Assembly (NCBI GenBank): GCA_029260335.1
Contig: JAJDDL010000271.1
Location: 1-14,199 of the forward strand
Length of the DNA stretch: 14,199 nt
From: Phycisphaerales bacterium
GTDB taxonomy: Bacteria > Planctomycetota > Phycisphaerae > Phycisphaerales > UBA1924
Direction of reading: 5' to 3'
Position numbers and translations under genes: made by a program. The notes beneath the pieces are model-generated. The model made no database searches, had not been told where the DNA came from, and saw only the letters and a program-made list of their open reading frames with translations. Below, piece after piece: positions 1 to 5,874 of this stretch (the stretch's first letter is position 1; each line of letters begins with the position of its first letter).

Positions 1-824
1 CGATCGAGCGACGGATTCTCTGATGCCGTGGTTTCGTGCCGCTTGGCCGCCAAGCTCCGCAGCCGATCGATGCACGCGTCGTCGCTCGGCTCCTTGAAAT
101 CAATGGTCCCGGAGATCTGGGCGTGCATGTCCGCGCCGCCAAGCTCCTCGTCAGACACGTCCTGCCCGATCGCGGCTTTCACGAGCGCCGGACCCGCGAG
201 ATACAACCCGCTGCCCTCGGTCATAAGCAACGTGTCGCAAAGCACCGGCAGATACCCGCCGCCCGCAACGCAATACCCCATGATCGCCGCGACCTGCGGG
301 ATGCCCTCGGCTGAGATCACGCTGTTGAGATAGAAGATGCGCCCGAAGTCATCGGTATCGGGAAAGACATCCTCTTGCAAAGGCAGGAAGACTCCCGCCG
401 AGTCCACAAGGTAGAGCAACGGCAGCCGGGCGTTCCGCGCGATCGTCTGCGCCCGGATGATCTTCTTGCACGTCATCGGAAAGAACGCCCCGGCCTTCAC
501 GGTCGCGTCATTGGCGATGATCATGTGCGGCTTGTCGTGCACCCGACCCACGCCCGTGACCACGCCCGCAGCCGGCGCCCCGCCATGCTCGGCGTACATG
601 CCGTGGGCATACCAGAGCCCTAGCTCCTGGAAGGTCGACTCGGGGTCGATGAGCTTCTCGATCCGCTCCCGGGCGGTCAGCCGGTCCTTGGCGTGCTGGC
701 GATCGATGGCCTTGGGCCCGCCGCCGGCACGGATCCGGTCCTGCTCGCCCAGAAATGAGCCAACAAGCTCCTGCCACTGCTGCCGTGGGGACGCCTGGGG
801 AGTTGTCTGGGACTGATCGGCCAT
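1..824 (-). CDS. acyl-CoA carboxylase carboxyltransferase (beta) subunit, MccB/PccB-like, C-terminally truncated by window edge
   Basis: The enzyme transfers the carboxyl group from carboxybiotin to an acyl-CoA (propionyl-, methylcrotonyl- or similar) in the cytoplasm, working with a biotin-carrying alpha subunit. Read on the minus strand from ATG at 824, with AGGGAG about 6 nt upstream, 274 codons are visible and there is no stop before position 1. The family is usually about 530 aa, so roughly half is present. Family signatures seen are the N-terminal segment with KDRLTARERIEKLIDP, the TCKKIIRAQTIA segment followed by LPLLYLVDSAG, the glycine-rich MGYCVAGGGYLPVL at residues 182-195 (oxyanion-hole region), and GLYLAGPALVKAAIGQDVS followed by LGGADMH. 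The LAGPxLVKAAxG and LGGADMH strings fit methylcrotonyl-CoA carboxylase beta best, but substrate cannot be fixed from half a protein. It is divergent from the PEP-CTERM cluster at 1074. Confidence 0.93.
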   Translation of the reverse strand, partial: MADQSQTTPQASPRQQWQELVGSFLGEQDRIRAGGGPKAIDRQHAKDRLTARERIEKLIDPESTFQELGLWYAHGMYAEHGGAPAAGVVTGVGRVHDKPHMIIANDATVKAGAFFPMTCKKIIRAQTIARNARLPLLYLVDSAGVFLPLQEDVFPDTDDFGRIFYLNSVISAEGIPQVAAIMGYCVAGGGYLPVLCDTLLMTEGSGLYLAGPALVKAAIGQDVSDEELGGADMHAQISGTIDFKEPSDDACIDRLRSLAAKRHETTASENPSLD

Positions 825-1073
825 GTTCGCTCCCTGTGGGGTGGCCCAAAGCCTAGGTCGGGCGCTCTGGCGGGCCGGTCTGTGCCGATCTGGCAAATTG
901 GTGAATGAATTGTCCTAGGTAGTTGGCATACGTCCGAATCGGTGGCACCTTGGAGGCGGAGGACGCGATGCGCCCGTGTTGGGTGCGTGGCTTTTCGTTC
1001 GTGTGGGCGGTGCATGCCCCTGATGGCAGGCCAGATAGCTGGCCTCGTGGCAGGTGCGAGAAGGGAGATCTCG
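825..1073. other. divergent intergenic region with leader hairpin
   Basis: This 249-nt spacer separates the minus-strand carboxylase start (824) from the plus-strand PEP-CTERM gene (1074). It must hold both promoters, but I cannot assign convincing -35/-10 pairs. Near the right end there is a perfect 7-bp hairpin: AGGCCAG (1028-1034), loop ATAG, CTGGCCT (1039-1045). It is bracketed by two copies of TGGCAGG (1024-1030 and 1048-1054). An open frame crosses the spacer in phase with the 1074 gene, but it lacks a signal peptide at its N-terminus, so I treat it as non-coding. Confidence 0.5.
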
Positions 1074-1589
1074 ATGAAGCTCTTGACGATGATCGCGGCG
1101 GGCACGATTGCCAGTGTCGCCCAGGCCGATGCGTTCTTCATCGTGACCGAGGGTGTTTTCGACATCACCGATGTCAACGGCGACGTGTACACGGGCGAGC
1201 TCGCTACCACCGTGGGCACCCAGGTCGGCCCCTTCGATTTCGGCTCGGTCACCGGCGGCTTTGAAGCAACCCTGACCGACCCAGGCCCGATCTCCGGCAG
1301 CTTCAGCCTTATCAGCAGCGGAGGCGATGGCACCGTGGAGATCGGCTACGAAGGCACCGTAGTCGGCGACGATGTCACATTCTCATACGCCGCGAACTGG
1401 AGTGTCACCGACGCGACCGGGATCTACGACGGTCTCACCGGCGATGGCGACCTTTCTGGCTCACATTTCTTTACCGGCATCGATGACGGCATCGTGAGCC
1501 TGACCATCCAGGGCGATCTGGTGCCCGCGCCCGCAACGCTGGCGTTGCTCGGCGTCGGCGGATTGGTCGCCTCACGACGGCGGAGATAG
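1074..1589 (+). CDS. secreted PEP-CTERM-type protein, paralog 1 of 3
   Basis: This is a 171 aa exported protein of unknown function. The start at ATG 1074 is chosen because AAGGGAG lies just upstream (1061-1067) and because it places a signal peptide (MKLLTMIAAGTIASVAQAD, cleavage likely after AQA) at the N-terminus. The in-frame extension to 942 has none. The mature part is low in charge and rich in G, T, D and S, suggesting a beta-rich fold. It holds an EGVFDIT segment near the start and YDGLTG at residues 118-123. The tail is VPAPAT (150-155), a short hydrophobic stretch and RRRR (168-171), the PEP-CTERM architecture in which an exosortase recognises the tail. The motif reads PAP rather than PEP. 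The next two genes are paralogs and probably co-transcribed. Function beyond being a surface or matrix protein is unknown. Confidence 0.85.
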   Translation: MKLLTMIAAGTIASVAQADAFFIVTEGVFDITDVNGDVYTGELATTVGTQVGPFDFGSVTGGFEATLTDPGPISGSFSLISSGGDGTVEIGYEGTVVGDDVTFSYAANWSVTDATGIYDGLTGDGDLSGSHFFTGIDDGIVSLTIQGDLVPAPATLALLGVGGLVASRRRR

Positions 1590-1602
1590 ACGGCGGAGAT
1601 AG
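1577..1602 (+). repeat. perfect 13-bp tandem duplication spanning a stop codon
   Basis: ACGGCGGAGATAG occurs at 1577-1589 and again directly at 1590-1602. The first copy encodes the last arginines and the TAG stop of the 1074 gene; the second is untranslated. It looks like a small slippage duplication. Confidence 0.9.
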
Positions 1603-1692
1603 ATAGAAAGACGCCCTTCGTGCGAACGACGCGGGTGACAAGGGTGGTTGCGTGAAACAGCCACTGAGAAGAGAGAGCGAGGAGATTTAGAG

Positions 1693-2214
1693 ATGACCAA
1701 GCGAATCGCAATAATCGTCGGCATGGCGGTCGCAAGTGCGGCGCAGGCCGACTTCTTCCTGGTCGGCACCGAGGGCTCGTTCGAGGTGACCGACACCAAC
1801 GGCGATGTCATCGATGCGACACTCGAGACCACCGTCCAAACCCAGTTTGGTGGATTCAACTTCCAAGATGTTTCGGGGAGCTTCACCGCCAACCTCATCG
1901 ATGGCGGCGATATCACCGGCTCGCTCGATCTGAATGGCGTCGCCGATATCGACGTCATCTCGATCGACTTCACCGGCACGGTGGACGACGGCGACGATTT
2001 CTTCTCCTACGCCGGCTCGTGGACGGTCTCCGGCGCTTCGGGCATCTACGACGGGCTCACCGGTGCAGGCACGCTCTCGGCCTCGAGCTTCTTCCAACAG
2101 GCCGATGGTGGGTTTACCACGCTCGATGTGCAAGGCGACTTGGTGCCCGCTCCCGCGACCATTGCGATTCTTGCCGGGGCAGGCCTCGGCATGACTCGCC
2201 GGCGCAGGGCCTAG
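1693..2214 (+). CDS. secreted PEP-CTERM-type protein, paralog 2 of 3
   Basis: This is a 173 aa exported protein, clearly homologous to the gene at 1074. Shared features are the AQAD signal-peptidase region, an EGSFEVTDTNGDV segment near the mature N-terminus, a TTVQTQFGGF segment, SGIYDGLTG in the second half and QGDLVPAPAT (VPAPAT from residue 151) followed by RRRR near the end. ATG 1693 is preferred over upstream in-frame starts because GCGAGGAG sits about 8-10 nt before it and the protein then begins directly with a signal peptide (MTKRIAIIVGMAVASAAQAD). The gap to the previous gene is 103 nt without a terminator. The family function is unknown. The tail implies exosortase-dependent processing, but no exosortase gene lies in this window. 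Confidence 0.85.
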   Translation: MTKRIAIIVGMAVASAAQADFFLVGTEGSFEVTDTNGDVIDATLETTVQTQFGGFNFQDVSGSFTANLIDGGDITGSLDLNGVADIDVISIDFTGTVDDGDDFFSYAGSWTVSGASGIYDGLTGAGTLSASSFFQQADGGFTTLDVQGDLVPAPATIAILAGAGLGMTRRRRA

Positions 2215-2254
2215 TTCACACGACCGCTCAGTCTGATCTTTCGGGGAGAGACGA

Positions 2255-2779
2255 ATGCAACGGATCGCAACACTTGGCCTCGCACTCGCCCTGGGCGGTG
2301 CCGCACAAGCCGATTTCATCCAAGTCCAAGCCGAGGGCACGTTCGAGCTTGTGCAGGTCAACCAAGACCAGGTGGATATCACGTTCGACGCCGCGGTCTT
2401 CGCGCAGGTCGGCGGCTTCGGCATTACCGCCGCGACAGGCGAAGCATCGCAGCTGTTCACCGGCGATCCGACCGATGATTTGCTCGGCACGGGCGAGCTC
2501 GTCGGCGCAACCCAGGACGACGTGCTCAACATCAGCTTTGAAGGCGTGGTGTTCCCCGGCGACGCGAGCGCGACCTTTGCCGGCACCTGGGAAGTCACCG
2601 GCGCTACCGGCGCATACGACGGGCTCACCGGTGGCGGCGAGATGTCGGGCTTCTATCGCTTCGTGGACGCAGACAGCGGCCAGTTCGGCGTCGTGTTCCA
2701 GGGCGATCTCGTCCCAGCGCCTGCAACCCTTGCACTCCTCGGTGCCGCGGGACTCGGTCTCGCTCGTAGACGGCGATAA
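2255..2779 (+). CDS. secreted PEP-CTERM-type protein, paralog 3 of 3
   Basis: This 174 aa exported protein is the most diverged of the three paralogs. It keeps the signal peptide ending GGAAQAD, an EGTFELVQVNQD segment, a GAYDGLTGGG motif and the tail QGDLVPAPATLALLG (VPAPAT from residue 153) with RRRR as residues 171-174. The GGGGAG ribosome binding site at 2243-2248 is well placed for ATG 2255. The gene starts 40 nt after paralog 2 and is followed by an intrinsic terminator at 2802-2836, so it closes the probable three-gene operon. The interior between the mature N-terminus and YDGLTG differs most from paralogs 1 and 2, with acidic stretches such as TGDPTDD. Confidence 0.85.
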   Translation: MQRIATLGLALALGGAAQADFIQVQAEGTFELVQVNQDQVDITFDAAVFAQVGGFGITAATGEASQLFTGDPTDDLLGTGELVGATQDDVLNISFEGVVFPGDASATFAGTWEVTGATGAYDGLTGGGEMSGFYRFVDADSGQFGVVFQGDLVPAPATLALLGAAGLGLARRRR

Positions 2780-2801
2780 AGAAACATTCCTTGAGATTCT
2801 C

Positions 2802-2836
2802 CGCCCTCGCTGCCAATCCGCAGCGGGGGCGTTTTT
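2802..2836 (+). terminator. intrinsic terminator after the PEP-CTERM cluster
   Basis: The arms CGCCCTCGCTGC (2802-2813) and GCAGCGGGGGCG (2820-2831) pair over 12 positions with one G-U wobble around a 6-nt loop, followed directly by TTTTT (2832-2836). It lies 23 nt after the stop of the third paralog. Confidence 0.88.
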
Positions 2837-3015
2837 GTTGTGATTCTGCCCTGCCACGCACAATCGCAGCGCGAAACGCGAATACCCGGTTCACCAAGAA
2901 TCCTAGTTGAGCGACTCCTCCTATCTGTGGAGGCCCGTACGCTCTAGCGCGCAGGGGGTTCATTCATCTCGCGGCAGGCTCGGCTTCGCGCACCTGAGCC
3001 TCACGGAGCACGCTC

Positions 3016-4575
3016 ATGCTGATCTTCCTCGTCGCTGTGGTTCTTGCCGTGTCGCTCGTTGCAGGTGCGATTCAGGTCAAGATCGATTTTCTCCGGCTCC
3101 CGATGCTCATCGGTGCATTGGTAATACTGCTCCTGGGCATCGTGGGCAGCTCATTCCGTTACGTGGGCGAGAACCAAGTCGGCATTGTCGTGAAGAACAC
3201 CTTTGGCGCAAGCTTGCCCCCGGGCAAGATCATCGCGACCGAAGGCGAAAAGGGCCCGCAAGCCGAGATGTTGCCCCCGGGTTGGCACCTCTGGCTCTGG
3301 CCCATCATCTTCGACGTGGAACTGGTGCCGATCCAGGTGATCAAGGAAGGCGAGGTGGGCCTGCTCACCGCGTCCGACGGCGAACCGTTGCCCGCCGGTG
3401 CCATCTATGCGCCCGAATGGAACGCAGATGAGTTCAAGAAGATGGCCGAGGACGCAAAGTTCTTCCTCACCGAAGGCAATGGCAACAAGGGCCCGCAGAC
3501 CTCCGTGCTGACTCCGGGCAAGTATCGCCTCAACACGAAGCTCTTCACAGTTGATGTTGTGCCGGTGACGAACGTGGAGAAGGCCACCGTTGCGGTTGTC
3601 AAGTCCAATGTGGGCGACGAGGCGCCGGCGGCTGTTGACGAGAACCCGCTCGTCGAGAAAGGCGAGCGAGGTATCTGGAGCACGGCCCTGCTGCCCAAGC
3701 AGTACTACCTGAATACCAAGGCCTTTGAGATCACCAGTATCTCGACCGCCAAGAACGTCGTGCGATATACCAAGATGGGCAAGGACGACGGGCCGCTGGG
3801 CGAGGAAAGTGAGATCACGGTCCGCTCGTCAGACGGCTTCACCTTCCCGGTCGATGTGCGCATCGAGTATGAGATCAAGCCCGCCGATGCACCGCTGGTC
3901 GTGGCCAACTTCTCCGACGACCAAGACCGACTCCGCGAGCGATTGAACTCGGCCGTCCGCGCGATCTTCAGAAACAACGCCGAGAGCGTCAAGGCCCTGG
4001 ACTACGTCCAGCAGCGGTCCGCCCAGGAGAGCCAGTCTCTGCTGTTGCTCGGCGAGGAGATGCGCAAGGTCGGCGTTTCGATCACCGCGGTCCGCATCGG
4101 CGATGTCGGCGACGAGGAAACGCTTGGAGAACTGCTCAAGACGCAAACCACGCGAGAGATCGCGCTGCAGGAACAACTCACCTATCAAGAGAAGCAGCGC
4201 GCCGCCGAGCAAGAGAAGGAATACAACCGCACGCAGCAGGAAGCCGTGGAGGAAAAGCGCCTCGCCACGGCAAGCTATGAGGTTCAGATCGCCGAGCAGG
4301 ACAAGGAACGTCGGATCATCGAGGCAGGGGCCGAGGCTGAGGCGATCAGAATCCAGGCCGAGGCCCAGGCCCAGGCCTACCAGCTCATCGCCGAGCAGAT
4401 CGGTCAGGGCAACGCCGCCCTCGTTGAGATCCTCAGGGTCGTTGGCGAAGCTGGCATCCAGATCACGCCTCGCGTCATGGTGGTGGGGGGTGAGAGCGGG
4501 TCTAGCAACGCCGAGACCACGGCACTCATCGGCACCATGCTCGATTCGATGGTGTCCAAGGATCCGGGCGAGTAA
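3016..4575 (+). CDS. SPFH/band-7 (flotillin/prohibitin-like) membrane protein
   Basis: This 519 aa membrane-anchored protein of the SPFH superfamily probably forms oligomeric scaffolds at the cytoplasmic membrane. ATG 3016 follows a GGAG about 9 nt upstream. Two hydrophobic segments are visible at about residues 2-20 and 30-47. Residues 55 to about 260 hold three diverged copies of one repeat (starting near 55, 114 and 192), each ending in an LPPGWHLW / LTPGKYRLNTK / LLPKQYYLNTK-like strand. The core band-7 part follows (VRSSDGFTFPVDVRIEYEI, then RLNSAVRAIFRN). From about residue 376 to 475 there is a Glu/Gln/Ala-rich coiled coil (REIALQEQLTYQEKQRAAEQ, AGAEAEAIRIQAEAQAQAYQ), typical of flotillin and prohibitin C-termini. 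The methyltransferase gene follows after 60 nt. The cellular role is inferred only at family level. Confidence 0.88.
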   Translation: MLIFLVAVVLAVSLVAGAIQVKIDFLRLPMLIGALVILLLGIVGSSFRYVGENQVGIVVKNTFGASLPPGKIIATEGEKGPQAEMLPPGWHLWLWPIIFDVELVPIQVIKEGEVGLLTASDGEPLPAGAIYAPEWNADEFKKMAEDAKFFLTEGNGNKGPQTSVLTPGKYRLNTKLFTVDVVPVTNVEKATVAVVKSNVGDEAPAAVDENPLVEKGERGIWSTALLPKQYYLNTKAFEITSISTAKNVVRYTKMGKDDGPLGEESEITVRSSDGFTFPVDVRIEYEIKPADAPLVVANFSDDQDRLRERLNSAVRAIFRNNAESVKALDYVQQRSAQESQSLLLLGEEMRKVGVSITAVRIGDVGDEETLGELLKTQTTREIALQEQLTYQEKQRAAEQEKEYNRTQQEAVEEKRLATASYEVQIAEQDKERRIIEAGAEAEAIRIQAEAQAQAYQLIAEQIGQGNAALVEILRVVGEAGIQITPRVMVVGGESGSSNAETTALIGTMLDSMVSKDPGE

Positions 4576-4610
4576 GAGCCCGCCCAGAAGCGAATCCTGA
4601 ACGTCCACGG

Positions 4611-4638
4611 CATCGGCGCGCTTATACTCGCGCCGATG
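4611..4638 (+). promoter_or_regulatory. perfect 10-bp inverted repeat with -10-like loop, enclosing the start codon
   Basis: CATCGGCGCG (4611-4620) and CGCGCCGATG (4629-4638) are exact reverse complements separated by CTTATACT. The loop contains TATACT (4623-4628), a good -10 match, and the last three bases of the right arm are the ATG of the methyltransferase gene. Transcription starting 7-8 nt after the -10 would begin at or next to the ATG, giving a leaderless mRNA. No T-tract follows, so a terminator role is unlikely. No strong -35 is visible at 17 nt. It may act as an operator or as a promoter dyad. Confidence 0.5.
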
Positions 4639-5742
4639 TCAGCAAACTACACCCGAAGGCGGGACTTGTTCCTGGATGCAGGCCTGGCAGACGCCGAGCA
4701 GGCGGTTACCCAGATCCGCGCAGAGGCCGATGCGCTCGCTCTGAGCGAGTGTGACGCGTGTGATCTCGCAGATCGGCTTACGGATACTGCGCCCCAGCGC
4801 CAAGCCGTGTTGGGCCCCGAGCGGACACGCTTGCTCGCCGACGCCGCGGAGTGGCTCTTTGATCGAGGCGGAGATCTCGCGACGATCCTCTGGCAAGCCC
4901 ATCGGATCGGGCCGCCCGAGCAGGCATGCCCGATTGGTGCCATCGTGCTCACGATCGCCGAGCGACTGTTCTCGGCGGGTCGCGATCGCGAAGCCGCGGC
5001 TCTCTTGCGTTTCCTCGTCGAGGTCGACTTCGACTGGGGCGATCTCTATCAGCAGCCGGGCCTCGCGTACGAGTTCTTCAAGCCGCGCGAGCCCAATCCG
5101 CTGGTTTGGGAGCTTCTGAAATACATCGATCGGCGAGTGCACGAGACCGCCGAGCGCGGCCTTGACCAAGTCCGCATTCTCGAGCTCGGTTGCGGCACGG
5201 GCAACGACGCGCTGGGTTTAGTCTCCAGCGACAGAGTCGTCGCGTATCGCGGGATCGACATCTCCGCCTCTGCCTTGGACGAACATCGTCACCGCATGCA
5301 ACCGGTCCTCAAGCTCAGGCCCGCCTTGCACCATGATCTCACCAAGGGCGATCTGGTGAGCGTGCTTCGCGCCCAGCCTGTCCAGGACCGCTTCAACGTC
5401 GCGTACTCGTACTCCAGCTTGCACTACTTCAACTCCGAGGAACTCCAAGAGATATTTGACCTGGGCCGGCGAATCCTGGAGCCGGGTGTCGGGCTGTTCG
5501 CCTTTGGGATCAAGGGGCACGGCAGCATCTGGGACGGCCAGGGCGTGCCGCTCTATCGACCCGATGTCTGGGTGAACCTGGACGGCCAATCGCGGTGGTT
5601 CCCCTCGAAGGCAGCGCTCGCGGACATGATCGTGCGCCACGGCTACGAAATCCGATTCCACCAGCTGCACGATCACTGGAGCTACAGCGAACGCGGCGAA
5701 CGCGACGTGTTCCATTACGTGGTCTGCTCACCACGCAAGTAG
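4636..5742 (+). CDS. class I SAM-dependent methyltransferase with helical N-terminal domain
   Basis: This 368 aa protein has a Rossmann-type methyltransferase domain in its C-terminal half. Motif I (ILELGCGTGN, residues 181-190) binds S-adenosylmethionine, and YRGIDISASALDEH is the following acidic strand. FNVAYSYSSLHYFNSEELQE gives the post-IV strand and helix, and the GYEIRFHQLHDHWS and DVFHYVVCSP strands close the fold. Residues 1 to about 175 are mostly helical (DLADRLTDTAPQRQAVLGPE, ADAAEWLFDRGGDLATILWQ) and I do not recognise them. The substrate is unknown. There is no Shine-Dalgarno sequence, and a TATACT box ends 7 nt before the ATG, so translation may be leaderless. The gene lies 60 nt after the SPFH gene on the same strand, but the dyad at its start suggests its own promoter. 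Confidence 0.85.
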   Translation: MSANYTRRRDLFLDAGLADAEQAVTQIRAEADALALSECDACDLADRLTDTAPQRQAVLGPERTRLLADAAEWLFDRGGDLATILWQAHRIGPPEQACPIGAIVLTIAERLFSAGRDREAAALLRFLVEVDFDWGDLYQQPGLAYEFFKPREPNPLVWELLKYIDRRVHETAERGLDQVRILELGCGTGNDALGLVSSDRVVAYRGIDISASALDEHRHRMQPVLKLRPALHHDLTKGDLVSVLRAQPVQDRFNVAYSYSSLHYFNSEELQEIFDLGRRILEPGVGLFAFGIKGHGSIWDGQGVPLYRPDVWVNLDGQSRWFPSKAALADMIVRHGYEIRFHQLHDHWSYSERGERDVFHYVVCSPRK

Positions 5743-5874
5743 GTCAACGCAAATCGCCCCGCAGCGGACGCCTGAACCCGGAGGCGGGGCCCCAAGCGCG
5801 AACCGCTGCGAGGCCGAAGCGTGAGAGCAAAAATCAGCCAACCCGGCAAGGAGCCGGGTCAGCCGAGTGGGGGG
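5743..5874. other. convergent intergenic region with dyads and a planctomycete-type dispersed element
   Basis: This lies between the converging stops of the methyltransferase and the RTX gene. It holds GCCCCGC (5756-5762) pairing with GCGGGGC (5784-5790), and a tight hairpin ACCCGGC (5841-5847) / GCCGGGT (5853-5859) with a 5-nt loop. On the minus strand that hairpin is followed after 7 nt by TTTTT (5829-5833), so it may be a weak terminator for the RTX gene. A CTGCGAGGCCGAAGCGTGAG segment (5806-5825) resembles the element at 11701-11725. Confidence 0.5.
5841..5859 (-). terminator. possible terminator of the RTX-repeat gene
   Basis: A 7-bp perfect stem with 5-nt loop lies 16 nt past the minus-strand stop. 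The T run (5 T on the minus strand, 5829-5833) is displaced by 7 nt from the stem, so efficiency is doubtful. Confidence 0.4.

Noticed and set aside
375..849. Several open frames opposite or shifted to the carboxylase gene
   Set aside because: They are shadows of the minus-strand carboxyltransferase, whose translation matches its family throughout.
942..1073. In-frame upstream extension of the first PEP-CTERM gene
   Set aside because: It would bury the signal peptide 44 residues inside the protein, and it lacks a ribosome binding site as good as AAGGGAG before 1074.
4611..4638. Rho-independent terminator for the SPFH gene
   Set aside because: The stem is strong but no T-tract follows, and the right arm is the start of the next coding region.
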